Assembly: GCA_964461265.1 (NCBI GenBank)
Contig: CAYWTS010000003.1
Coordinates: 82,627 to 146,626, forward strand
Length of the DNA: 64,000 nt
Reading direction: 5' to 3'
Origin: CAYWTS01 sp964461265
GTDB taxonomy: Bacteria > Bacteroidota > Ignavibacteria > Tepidaquicellales > OLB5
A program made the position numbers and the translations under genes. Below are positions 42,251-51,225 of this stretch, piece after piece. Position 1 is the first letter of the stretch, and each line of letters begins with the position of its first letter. The notes beneath the pieces are model-generated. The model was given only the letters and a program-made list of their open reading frames with translations, was not told where the DNA came from and made no database searches.

Positions 42251-43636
42251 ATGCGATATATTACAGTTATTTTCTTAACCATACTTATTACTTCTCAATC
42301 ATTTCCGCAAAAATTTTTAACAGGAATTCCCTATAACCATAATACACACTGGCTCTTCACCGATGCCGATACATCATACGGTAACTGGAAGTATTTAGAT
42401 ACACTTCCGCAATCGGCCTATGGTATTACAACATACTACTGGGCAGACAGCAATAAAATATTTTTATGCGGAGGTGTTAAATCATCAGGCGTCGATACAA
42501 ATTGTTACTTCTACAATATTACATTAAATACTTATGAACGCAAAGCTTCGCTTCCCACAGGAAGGGCTTTAGGTAAGCTTGTCCGTGTTAAAGATTCTCT
42601 TTACTTAATAGGTTCAATCGGCTCCAGTTTCTCGTTGCCAGATGGTAAAATTTACCGTTATTACCCTGCGGGAAACTCATGGCAGGAAAAAGCCGTTATG
42701 CCATTCCCGTATCTTCACGAATGCGCAGTTGTGGTTTGGAACGACAGTCTCATACTAACAATTGGCGGCTCGCAAAGCGGGTTTAACACTCCCACCAGCT
42801 TCGTGCGTGTATATGACCCTTATCTTAACAGCTGGCGGACTTTAAACATTAATTACATAAGAAATACTACAGCTGCACATGCTGAATGTATAGACAGCAC
42901 TATTGTTGTACTTGGCGGGTATGGGACGGGGTATAACCAGTCACTTGATAAAGGTAAAATTATTAATGACTCACTTGAATCACTCACATGGTGGCAGTCA
43001 GATTCAATTAATCCGTTCGGAACCGGCATATACCGTGTAGGCGGCGGGAGATGGAATAATTACGCTCTGTTCGGTCCGGCAATGCGTAATAACATCAGTT
43101 ACGGAAAAATTTGGGGATACAGCGTTACCGACAGCACCTGGCGATCGTTCCTTCCCAATACTTTAGATACAGCTGGTAACCGTCCGACAATAGCAGTAAA
43201 ATCTACAAATGATTCGCTATACTTTTATTTATTTGGTGGGATATTAAACACCACGCTTGCTATAACTTCACACAGCGAGCGATATGCCTGCGGCAATCCT
43301 ATTATAGGAATTACAAAGAATAGTAACAGCATACCGGAAAAATTCGTATTATATCAGAATTACCCTAATCCGTTTAATGCACATACAAAGATAAAGTTTG
43401 ATATACCAACAGCATCGTCCCTCCTCGAGGGAGAAAAGGAGTTGAGAATGAATGTTGTAACTATAAAGATTTACGATATTCTCGGTCGTGAAGCTATTAC
43501 ACTAATTAACGAAAATCTTAGGCCTGGCATATATGAAATAAATTTTGACGCATCGAAACTTTCGACCGGGATATATTTTTACACACTGTCGTATGATGAT
43601 AACTATCTGACAAAAAGAATGGTGCTGGTGAAATAA
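42251..43636 (+). CDS. Secreted kelch-type beta-propeller protein with T9SS sorting tail
   Basis: 461 residues. A signal peptide ends near 'SQSFPQ'. About 300 residues of kelch-like blades follow, with the double-Gly and Tyr/Trp pattern in 'LCGGVKSSGVDTNCYFYNI', 'LTIGGSQSGFNTP' and 'VVLGGYGTGYNQSLDKG'. The T9SS type A tail has 'LYQNYPNPFNAHTKIKFDI', 'KIYDILGREA', 'STGIYFYTL' and ends 'TKRMVLVK'. The tail carries an extra loop of about 15 residues, 'TASSLLEGEKELRMNV', encoded partly by a palindrome. A surface-located binding protein is likely; there is no sign of a galactose-oxidase active site. Confidence 0.8.
   Translation: MRYITVIFLTILITSQSFPQKFLTGIPYNHNTHWLFTDADTSYGNWKYLDTLPQSAYGITTYYWADSNKIFLCGGVKSSGVDTNCYFYNITLNTYERKASLPTGRALGKLVRVKDSLYLIGSIGSSFSLPDGKIYRYYPAGNSWQEKAVMPFPYLHECAVVVWNDSLILTIGGSQSGFNTPTSFVRVYDPYLNSWRTLNINYIRNTTAAHAECIDSTIVVLGGYGTGYNQSLDKGKIINDSLESLTWWQSDSINPFGTGIYRVGGGRWNNYALFGPAMRNNISYGKIWGYSVTDSTWRSFLPNTLDTAGNRPTIAVKSTNDSLYFYLFGGILNTTLAITSHSERYACGNPIIGITKNSNSIPEKFVLYQNYPNPFNAHTKIKFDIPTASSLLEGEKELRMNVVTIKIYDILGREAITLINENLRPGIYEINFDASKLSTGIYFYTLSYDDNYLTKRMVLVK
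43411..43440. repeat. Palindromic insertion in frame in a T9SS sorting domain
   Basis: CCCTCCTCGAGGGAG (43419-43433) lies exactly between the 'IKFDIP' strand and 'TIKIYDILG'. This is the same loop that is interrupted in the BNR protein at about 18975-19003. Confidence 0.6.
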
Positions 43637-43860
43637 ATACCCCTCTTTATAGTAGTAGAGAACGCAACACGAACGTTTTAACATTATCCATGATCTAATA
43701 TCTAATCCAGTTTAAAGTATATTGGAGTCTCCCGACGTTGTGTTCCTTAAAATATTATTTTCAAAGAAATATTATACATTACTTCTCTCAATTGAATTAA
43801 AGCATTAATTATGATAATTTTGAATAATTTCACTCCGTAAACTATTATATATTTACAAAA

Positions 43861-44538
43861 ATGGCTAAGCTAACTTATCACGGACATTCAGTATTTGAGA
43901 TAAATACCGGTACACATAATATTGTAATCGACCCATTCTTCAGCGGAAACTCTCACACTAATGTAAAGCCATCGGATATAAAGGCAGATTTTATTGTTTT
44001 AACACATGCTCATGGCGACCATCTTGGCGATGCATTCGATATTGCAAAAAGTAATAAAGCTCTTGTAATTGCAGTAAATGAGCTCGCCAATTATGCTGCC
44101 GAAAATGGCTGTAATGCACATAATATGCACATAGGAGGCGGCTATAACTTCCCTTTTGGCAGGCTGAAATTCACTATTGCACACCACGGCTCGTCATCAC
44201 CCGACGGCAGGTATATGGGTGAACCCGCAGGTGTTGTGATAACAGCTGAGGGCAGGACCATTTACCATGCAGGAGATACAGGGCTATTTATGGATATGAA
44301 ACTTATTGGCGAAATGAACCGGATTGATGCTGCTTTATTGCCTATTGGCGATAATTTTACTATGGGAATTGATGATGCAGTGAAAGCAGTTGAGTTCTTG
44401 AATCCGGAGCTTGCAGTACCTATGCATTACAATACATTCGGAATTATTAAAGCTGACCCCGATGAGTTCAAACGGAAGGTGGAATCGATAGGGAAAAAGT
44501 GTACGGTTATTCCGTTTGGAAGCTCAATAGAAATTTAA
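43861..44538 (+). CDS. UPF0173-family metal-dependent hydrolase
   Basis: 225 residues of the metallo-beta-lactamase fold. The metal ligands are in 'THAHGDHLGDAFD' near residue 50, with further His and Asp in 'AHHGSSSPDG', 'YHAGDTGLFMDM' and 'PMHYNTF'. The family (YtkL/UPF0173) is widespread and its substrate is not established. The gene is followed 10 nt later by parA, so they may be co-transcribed, but no functional link is known. Confidence 0.88.
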   Translation: MAKLTYHGHSVFEINTGTHNIVIDPFFSGNSHTNVKPSDIKADFIVLTHAHGDHLGDAFDIAKSNKALVIAVNELANYAAENGCNAHNMHIGGGYNFPFGRLKFTIAHHGSSSPDGRYMGEPAGVVITAEGRTIYHAGDTGLFMDMKLIGEMNRIDAALLPIGDNFTMGIDDAVKAVEFLNPELAVPMHYNTFGIIKADPDEFKRKVESIGKKCTVIPFGSSIEI

Positions 44539-44548
44539 GGTACACAAT

Positions 44549-45439
44549 CTGTCAAAGATAATTTCAATAGCAAATCAGAAAGGCGGAGTAGGTAAAACTA
44601 CAACCGGTATAAACCTTTGCGCTGCACTGGCACTTTCAGGGTGCAAAGTCCTGCTTATAGATATAGATCCGCAGTCAAACTCCACGTCTGGTCTTGGTTT
44701 CAGCACACGTGAAATGGAACGTTCGGTTTATGAACTGCTGATTGGAAGCGTATCAGCCGGGGAATGCATCAGTGAAACAGGCATACAGAATTTCTTTCTT
44801 ATAAAATCGAATATAAACCTCGTTGGAATTGAAATAGAGATAGTAGGAATGGAGAGGAGAGAATTCATTTTAAACGACAGGCTACAGGGAATTAAGGAAC
44901 ATTTCGATTTTATTTTCATTGACTGCCCTCCCTCACTGAGCCTTATAACACTGAATGCACTTACTGCATCCGATTCGGTTTTAATTCCCGTACAATGCGA
45001 GTATTACGCACTGGAAGGCTTAACTCTTTTACTGAATACTATTAAAATGATAAAAACACGCTTAAAACCTGCCCTCGAAATAGAAGGATACCTGCTTACT
45101 ATGTTCGATACCAGGTTAAAGCTTTCACACCAGGTGGCTAATGAAATGCTGCAGTACTTTAAAGATAAGGTTTATAACATAAAAATTATGAGGAACGTGA
45201 AGATAAGCGAGTCGCCTTCATACGGGAAACCTGTAGTTGTATATGACCCATACTCTATAGGGGCACGAAACTACACAGAGCTTGCTAACGAATTTTTAAA
45301 GCGTAACGGTATGGAAGTAATGCAAAGGTTCGATAATCTTCTGAATTATGAACCTCCGAAGTTTGAACCTGTTCAAACAGCACATGATGCACAAAATCCC
45401 CAAACATCAGAACCAAGCATAAGCAGCAACAAAGTATGA
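44549..45439 (+). CDS. parA: Chromosome-partitioning ATPase ParA/Soj with CTG start
   Basis: 296 residues if it starts at CTG 44549. The N-terminus 'SKIISIANQKGGVGKTTTG' holds the deviant Walker A motif and cannot be left out. The first ATG in frame (44714) would delete it, and no ATG, GTG or TTG exists between the upstream stop (44528) and the motif. Further signatures are 'VLLIDIDPQSNSTSGLG', 'FDFIFIDCPPSLSLITLNA', and 'ARNYTELANEFLKRN' near the end. With ParB it segregates chromosomal origins. A Gln/Pro-rich tail of about 30 residues is unusual. Its stop overlaps the parB ATG (GTATGA). Confidence 0.92.
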   Translation: MSKIISIANQKGGVGKTTTGINLCAALALSGCKVLLIDIDPQSNSTSGLGFSTREMERSVYELLIGSVSAGECISETGIQNFFLIKSNINLVGIEIEIVGMERREFILNDRLQGIKEHFDFIFIDCPPSLSLITLNALTASDSVLIPVQCEYYALEGLTLLLNTIKMIKTRLKPALEIEGYLLTMFDTRLKLSHQVANEMLQYFKDKVYNIKIMRNVKISESPSYGKPVVVYDPYSIGARNYTELANEFLKRNGMEVMQRFDNLLNYEPPKFEPVQTAHDAQNPQTSEPSISSNKV

Positions 45440-46350
45440 CAAACCCAAAATCAAAAGGCGGACTGGGTAAAGGACTTGACATATTATTTTCAGGTACTTC
45501 AACAGAAACTGAAACAGAAACAAAACAGGTAACACAAACAGAACAAAAAACTGCCGCTGATACAGTTTTACAGGTTGAAGTTGATAAGATAAAATCAAAT
45601 CCATACCAGCCCCGCGAAGAATTTGATGAAGTTACACTGAAAGAGCTTGCTGAATCTATCAGACAAAAAGGTGTTATACAGGCAATAACCATACGCAGGC
45701 TGGAAGACGCAAGCTATGAGCTTATTACCGGAGAACGAAGGCTCAGGGCTGCTAAAATGGCGGGACTTGAGAAAATCCCCGCTTATGTGCTTGATGTGAC
45801 TTCAAAGGAAGATCTGCTTGAAATAGCATTAATTGAAAACATTCAGCGTAAAGACCTGAACCCCATAGAAGTAGCACAGGGTTATATACGGCTTATCGAA
45901 GAATGCAGCTTAACGCAGGAACAGGTTGCAGTCAAGGTCGGTAAATCCCGTGCTGTAGTAACTAATTATTTAAGAATGCTTCGTTTACCGGATGAAATCA
46001 AGCAAAGCATTAAGAAGGGCGAGCTTACAGAAGGACACGCACGGGCAATACTTGCACTTGAAAATGAAGTTGACCAGCTTTTATTGTGGAAAAGAATTGT
46101 AGGTGAGAACCTCTCGGTAAGAAAGGTTGAGGAAATTGCCAAATCAAAAAAACACAAACCGCACGAAAAAAAGATATACGCTATTACCAGCCAGGATAAG
46201 GCAGCAATCGATTTTCTTGAATCAAAATTCCGCGAACATTTCGGAACAAAAGTAAAAATCCACCCAAAAACCAAAACCGCAGGCGAAATTATAATAGAAT
46301 ATTACACCCCAGAAGACCTTGAACGTATAATTGAGATGTGCCGGAGGTGA
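45436..46350 (+). CDS. parB: Chromosome-partitioning protein ParB
   Basis: 304 residues. The N-terminus 'KGGLGKGLDILFSG' is the ParA-interacting segment. The CTP-binding N domain carries 'NPYQPREEFDE' near 56 and the signature 'ITGERRLRAAK' near 97. The helix-turn-helix region has 'LTQEQVAVKVGKSRAVVTNY', and the tail is a dimerisation domain. It binds parS sites near the replication origin. I found no parS-like 16-mer in the window. Translation is coupled to parA by a 4-nt overlap. Confidence 0.95.
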   Translation: MTNPKSKGGLGKGLDILFSGTSTETETETKQVTQTEQKTAADTVLQVEVDKIKSNPYQPREEFDEVTLKELAESIRQKGVIQAITIRRLEDASYELITGERRLRAAKMAGLEKIPAYVLDVTSKEDLLEIALIENIQRKDLNPIEVAQGYIRLIEECSLTQEQVAVKVGKSRAVVTNYLRMLRLPDEIKQSIKKGELTEGHARAILALENEVDQLLLWKRIVGENLSVRKVEEIAKSKKHKPHEKKIYAITSQDKAAIDFLESKFREHFGTKVKIHPKTKTAGEIIIEYYTPEDLERIIEMCRR

Positions 46351-46382
46351 TTGATTAAAGTACCCTTCAGCTGAGGTATGGA

Positions 46383-46398
46383 TGGCGCCTTGGCGCCA
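46383..46398. repeat. Short palindrome after parB
   Basis: TGGCGCC-TT-GGCGCCA, a perfect 7-bp stem in the convergent parB/argS spacer. No T-run follows. Confidence 0.5.
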
Positions 46399-46513
46399 GA
46401 CGTGGTTGAAAAATGTCAAATTCTAAAGCCAAAACTTCAAACCAAGTCAGAAAATCAAATTTCAAAATTTGAATAATATTTCCTAAACAGAATTTGGGAA
46501 CGAGAATAATATT

Positions 46514-48193
46514 TCACATCCTCTCTGGTGCGCTGATACCTATTATCTCAAATCCGTTTTTAAGTACAACCTTTACAGCTTCACATAATTTCAACCGCGT
46601 AAATGACATTGTTTTATCTTCTGCATTTATTACGCGGTGATTGTGGTAAAACCTGTGATATCTTTCAGCAACCTCGTTGAGGTAATTGATTATTTTATGC
46701 GGTTCGAAAGTCTGGGCAGCATTTTCAACAACCCACTGGAAATACGAAAGTGATTTCATTAATTCAATTTCTTCCGGCTGTTTAAGCAGGATGTAATCAG
46801 TTTGCGAATCATCTGCATTCTTGTAATCCGGGAATACCTCATAAGCGTTTCTTAGAATGCTGCATATTCTTGCATGTGCGTATTGCAGGTAGAACACAGG
46901 ATTCTTCTCCGATTGTTCCTTGGCTAGCGATACGTCAAAATCAAGATGGGTATTTGCACCTCTCATCACAAAGAAAAACTGGGCAACATCCTCACCAACA
47001 TCATCCAGTAAGTCATCGAGATAATAAACATTATCCGAGCGTTTGCTCATTCTTACCGGCTTACCGTTCTGAACAAATGTTACCATCTGGTGCAGTATTA
47101 CTTTTATATTTGAAGTATCATAGCCAAGTGCCCTTACGCCTGCAAGCACCTCTTTATATGTATCGGCATGGTCGGAGCCGAAAATATCAATAATCAAATC
47201 ATAACCTTTATTAATTTTATACACATGATAAGCCATATCGGGTAAGCGGTAGGTAGGTTCACCTGTTGATTTAACAATTACTTTATCCTCAGCAAACTGT
47301 TTTTTACTATAGGGTTCCGTTATTCCCTTTAATCTTAACCATACCGCACCGTCTTTTTCGTATGATAAACTCTTCTTTTTAAATGTATCAAGTGTTTCCT
47401 TTATTTTTCCTGTTTCATACAGCGATGTCTCATTGAAAAATTCATTATGCTCTATACCCATTCTCCGTAAAGTATGCTTAATCGATTTGAAGCACCAGTT
47501 CTCCCCCTTAGTTTTGAAAATATTAATATTATCCGGTTCTCTGAGATTAGTTAATTTATCACCATATTCATCTTTGATAATTTCTGCAATTGTATTAATA
47601 TATTCTCCCTTGTAGGGATCTGCAGGTAAAGTAAAATCTGCATTACATAATAGCAAATATTGTGCACGAATTGATTCTGCCAATTTATCCATCTGCCTGC
47701 CTGCATCGTTATAATAATACTCGCGCGTTACCCTATACCCGGTCCATTCCAGAAGATTGCTGATTGCTTTTCCTAAGGCGATATGTCTGCCATGACCTGC
47801 ATGTAATGGTCCTGTTGGGTTTGCACTCACCCACTCAATATTTGCAGTTTTACCTTCATTTTGTGCTGACCTGCCGTAATGTTCGCCTTCTTTAATCTGA
47901 TTCTTTAACTGCTCTGTGTAATAGCTTTCATTAATAAAAAAATTTATAAATCCTGCTCCTGCTGATTCTGCTTTTGTAATGAATTTATCCGGCAGGTTAA
48001 GCTTTTGTATAATTTCGTCCGCTAATATCTGTGGATTTTTTCTGCTGGTTTTGGCAAGGTTAAGTGCAATGTTGGTGGAAATGTCACCAAACTTTTCATC
48101 TTTGGGGCGTTCAAAATCTATCTTATCAGATTTTAATCCCAGCTGGGTTAACGACTCCTGAAGTTTTGATATGAGATACTGGTAGATTTGCAA
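46514..48193 (-). CDS. argS: Arginyl-tRNA synthetase
   Basis: 559 residues, usual for bacterial ArgRS. It has the N-terminal Add-1 domain, the HIGH-type motif 'ANPTGPLHAGHGRH' near residue 130, 'YYNDAGRQM', the KMSKS-type motif 'KPVRMSKRSDNVYYLDDLL' near 385, and the DALR anticodon-binding domain at the C-terminus. It charges tRNA-Arg. TTG is the start codon, immediately before 'QIYQYLISKL'. Transcribed toward parB; nuoG lies upstream on the same strand. Confidence 0.96.
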   Translation of the reverse strand: MQIYQYLISKLQESLTQLGLKSDKIDFERPKDEKFGDISTNIALNLAKTSRKNPQILADEIIQKLNLPDKFITKAESAGAGFINFFINESYYTEQLKNQIKEGEHYGRSAQNEGKTANIEWVSANPTGPLHAGHGRHIALGKAISNLLEWTGYRVTREYYYNDAGRQMDKLAESIRAQYLLLCNADFTLPADPYKGEYINTIAEIIKDEYGDKLTNLREPDNINIFKTKGENWCFKSIKHTLRRMGIEHNEFFNETSLYETGKIKETLDTFKKKSLSYEKDGAVWLRLKGITEPYSKKQFAEDKVIVKSTGEPTYRLPDMAYHVYKINKGYDLIIDIFGSDHADTYKEVLAGVRALGYDTSNIKVILHQMVTFVQNGKPVRMSKRSDNVYYLDDLLDDVGEDVAQFFFVMRGANTHLDFDVSLAKEQSEKNPVFYLQYAHARICSILRNAYEVFPDYKNADDSQTDYILLKQPEEIELMKSLSYFQWVVENAAQTFEPHKIINYLNEVAERYHRFYHNHRVINAEDKTMSFTRLKLCEAVKVVLKNGFEIIGISAPERM

Positions 48194-48287
48194 ATTGAAT
48201 TAATCCTGTTGTATTGCATGTTCATTGAACACACAATCATACCCACTCACTCTGAGAGCGAGCGTTACAATGAACGGAAATATGTTA

Positions 48288-49976
48288 TTATTTGTTAATT
48301 TCCTGTAGTAGTGATACAAAAACTCCCGATTTACCAACCTGTTCATAATCCAGACCTGCAAATGTGTCTATTCTTCGTGAAATGTCGTTAAACACATCTT
48401 CGGTATTTTCATAACCAAAATCTTTTCCCAGAACACGTGCTATTTGTGTTATAACTTTCCATACCGGACGGGCATTGAATTTGGTTCCTTTTGTCCAGCG
48501 GTCATTGTGCGCACCGAATTTATCGAGGCGGCTCATTGAAAAATCATCGGGGAGCCTTTCTACTTCTAAGGTTATTACAGCAGGTCTGATCCTTTGAACT
48601 CTTCCCTTGAAATTAACTACGGTTCCGTTCATCTCGGCATAGGTTGTAGCCGGAAATATAACTGACGCTTTTTTACTTCCCTCGAGGAAATTGCTGATAT
48701 GCACAATGCCTACTTCAAGATTTTTCATCAATTCATCAGCACCGGCAAGCCTACTTAGCGTATCATGGATAATATAAATAAGCTTAATTTCTTTCTTTAA
48801 AATTGCATCTATGAAATCCTGCGTTACAGTTTTTATGCCTAGTAATTTTAATCCTTGTGAGTTAGGTGTTTTATCCGGAACCAGAAGAAGGTCATCCTTA
48901 TCGTTTTCAATAATCTTCGGAATAAAGTAAATGTTATTGCTTCCAATTACTTCAACAGCAAATCTCATCAAAGTAAAATTATCTTCAAGAGTACTAAAAG
49001 GTGAAGCAATAAATAATATCTGTTCCGGCCGGTAATTTTTTAATTCGCCAATCGCTCTTGCTATGGCATCATCCCACTGGCATTCCTGAAGTTCATATTC
49101 TATTCCGTTCAATATACCGGCCTCTATAGGACGCATCATTGGTGAATTTACCCTCGTCTTTTCATCGTTAACAAAATTAAAAGTATTCAGCCTTCCGTAA
49201 TCGCACATCCAGTAACCGTTTACATCGGGATTTACTCTCGGTGTGAGCCTCATAATTTTATTATCTCTAACCCATACATTTGTATTACAGCCTCTTGCGC
49301 ATCCAACGCATATACCGTCGGTTCTTGACATATCCCACACTCTTGCCTTAAAGCGGAAGTCACGGGAAGTTAATGCACCAACAGGACAAATGTCAATTAC
49401 GTTCATCGAATACGGATTATCAAGTATCTTGCCGGGAAATGTTTCAATTGTCACCTTCTCGCCGCGCTGCACGAAAGTAAGTTGGGGACTGCCTGCAATT
49501 TCATCACAGAACCTGATGCACCTTGAGCAGCTTATGCACCGTTCCTGGTCGAACATTACATTAGGACCAAGCTCAATGCGTTTATCTTTATGGTTCTTTT
49601 CTTCGGTAAAACGTGACTCACGCACGCTGTATTTAAAGGCATAGTCCTGCAGCTTGCACTCGCCAGCTTCATCGCATATGGGGCAATCGAGCGGGTGGTT
49701 TATGAGAAGAAATTCCATAACAGCATTCCGTGCATGAACAGTTTTTTCGCTGTTTGTATAAACAACCATACCATCGGCACACTGTGTTGCGCATGCAATA
49801 GCAAGCTTGGGCAATTTTTCAACTTCTACAAGGCATATCCTGCAGTTTCCGGCAACGCTTAGTGCCGGGTGCCAGCAGAAATGGGGAATTTCGATACCGG
49901 CTGCAAGTGCTGCCTGTATAATGGTTTGACCTGTTTCAAATTCTGTTTGTTTTCCGTCTATTGAAATGAATGGCAT
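48288..49976 (-). CDS. nuoG: NADH-quinone oxidoreductase subunit G-like protein (short form)
   Basis: 562 residues, against 680-900 for typical NuoG. The N-terminal 2Fe-2S domain has Cys in 'HFCWHPALSVAGNCRICLV'. The HxxxCxxC-type site is 'NHPLDCPICDEAGECKLQDY', a 4Fe-4S pair reads 'CISCSRCIRFC', and 'DICPVGALTSRDF' follows. A third cluster is 'CVGCARGCNTNVWV' with 'CDYGRL'. The molybdopterin-oxidoreductase-like domain is shortened. NuoG carries electrons inside the peripheral arm of complex I. No other nuo gene is adjacent, which is unusual, and it could instead serve a hydrogenase or formate dehydrogenase complex. Confidence 0.85.
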   Translation of the reverse strand: MPFISIDGKQTEFETGQTIIQAALAAGIEIPHFCWHPALSVAGNCRICLVEVEKLPKLAIACATQCADGMVVYTNSEKTVHARNAVMEFLLINHPLDCPICDEAGECKLQDYAFKYSVRESRFTEEKNHKDKRIELGPNVMFDQERCISCSRCIRFCDEIAGSPQLTFVQRGEKVTIETFPGKILDNPYSMNVIDICPVGALTSRDFRFKARVWDMSRTDGICVGCARGCNTNVWVRDNKIMRLTPRVNPDVNGYWMCDYGRLNTFNFVNDEKTRVNSPMMRPIEAGILNGIEYELQECQWDDAIARAIGELKNYRPEQILFIASPFSTLEDNFTLMRFAVEVIGSNNIYFIPKIIENDKDDLLLVPDKTPNSQGLKLLGIKTVTQDFIDAILKKEIKLIYIIHDTLSRLAGADELMKNLEVGIVHISNFLEGSKKASVIFPATTYAEMNGTVVNFKGRVQRIRPAVITLEVERLPDDFSMSRLDKFGAHNDRWTKGTKFNARPVWKVITQIARVLGKDFGYENTEDVFNDISRRIDTFAGLDYEQVGKSGVFVSLLQEINK

Positions 49977-50105
49977 ATTTAACTAACATATTCCCACGAA
50001 AGTGAGAATCTACTTAATAATGTTCTCTAAAAACTAAATTGTTTGAAAAATAACATGGTAATAAAGAGCAATTATATTCCCTCCTTCATGGGAATTACAT
50101 ATAAA

Positions 50106-50747
50106 TTACGATTCCTCTGCCGCTACTTTCTTCGAGAATTTATGCTTAAGATATTTTATTATAGCAGGTAAAAGAGAAAGTATTACTATTATTACAATTA
50201 CTTTTTCAATATGCTTTTCGATATCCGGTATAGTTCTGCCCATATAAAAACCAATTAGTGTCATACTCCCTACCCAGAGGATTGCACTGAAAATATTATA
50301 AAACAAAAATCTTGCATAATTCATTTGCCCTATGCCTGCAACAATAGGTGCAAACGTTCTGAAAAACGGGATGAAGCGTGTCATAATTATTGTTGAACCG
50401 CCGTGTTTATCATAAAAATTTTTTGTTTTTATCAGGTAATCTTTTCTGAATAGAAGTGATTGTTCCCTTGTAAACAGTCTGGGACCCGACTTTTTCCCGA
50501 TCCAGTAACCGGTAGCATTACCGAGTATAGCAGCAGGAATCAAAAGCAGGTTAAGCAAAACAATGTTAAAATCCCCGGTCGAAGCAAACAGCCCTGCAGT
50601 CACAAGAAGTGAATCACCGGGAAAGAAAAAGCCAATAAGAAGTCCCGTTTCTGCAAAGACTATTGCAAAAAGTCCTGCATAACCAGCCCACATAACAAGC
50701 GATTTTACATCGTATATCTGCTGAAAAAACTCTTTAATTACTTCCAA
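50106..50747 (-). CDS. DedA-family membrane protein
   Basis: 213 residues with about five membrane segments. The family (SNARE-associated/VTT) motif region shows as 'ETGLLIGFFFPGDSLLVTAG' near residue 32, 'YWIGKKSGPRLF' and 'TRFIPFFRTFAPIVAG' near 125. DedA proteins flip or recycle lipid carriers such as undecaprenyl phosphate or phosphatidylethanolamine across the inner membrane. TTG start. It precedes nuoG on the same strand by 129 bp with a small palindrome between, so co-transcription is uncertain. Confidence 0.9.
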   Translation of the reverse strand: MEVIKEFFQQIYDVKSLVMWAGYAGLFAIVFAETGLLIGFFFPGDSLLVTAGLFASTGDFNIVLLNLLLIPAAILGNATGYWIGKKSGPRLFTREQSLLFRKDYLIKTKNFYDKHGGSTIIMTRFIPFFRTFAPIVAGIGQMNYARFLFYNIFSAILWVGSMTLIGFYMGRTIPDIEKHIEKVIVIIVILSLLPAIIKYLKHKFSKKVAAEES

Positions 50748-51188
50748 AATATCTCATTAAATTAAATTATTTAGCAATATACCCAATGGTCAAAATCATA
50801 TCAACGTAAAAACTACAATTATGGCTCATTTTAAAAACATTTACACATAACATTAAATATATTTAACACGGGTTATACCTCCATACGCTAATACTTCATG
50901 GACAGGCAAATTTTCACGCATATATCAGATAAAATAAGCAGAGCCTTGAATTTACAAAGTTCTGCTTAATATTTAACTAAATTACTAATCATAATTTCAT
51001 ACGGCATCGCTAGCTACTGTAATAAACTTGATTATGGGGATTCTTTTTGTGTCAAAGCAATAAAAACAATAAAATGTATAAATAAACCTTTATTGGTAAG
51101 TCTTTATTTGTATTTGGCAGATGTGTAATTTTTCAATATTTAAAAATATAATCTTCTTAATTTAATCTCTTTTATGCTTTAATATCAA
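50748..51188. other. Divergent intergenic region with one hairpin
   Basis: About 440 bp without a supportable gene. AAGCAGA...TCTGCTT (50936-50967) is a 7-bp hairpin followed by AATATTT. It could end an unseen transcript or be a regulatory RNA element. Nothing else is recognised. Confidence 0.45.
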
Positions 51189-51219
51189 TTGTATTTCTAT
51201 GCATTAATAGTTAAGTTTG
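51189..51219 (+). promoter_or_regulatory. Promoter of the glycosyltransferase gene (TTG-N20-TAAGTTTG)
   Basis: TTG at 51189-51191, exactly 20 nt, TAAGTTTG at 51212-51219, then 6 nt to ATG 51226. The TTG at 51217 that could extend the ORF lies inside the promoter, so ATG 51226 is the likely start and the mRNA is close to leaderless. Confidence 0.75.
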
Positions 51220-51225
51220 TTTAAT

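Noticed and set aside
51217..51225. TTG start for the glycosyltransferase at 51217
   Set aside because: This TTG is part of the TAAGTTTG promoter element. ATG 51226 is three codons on.
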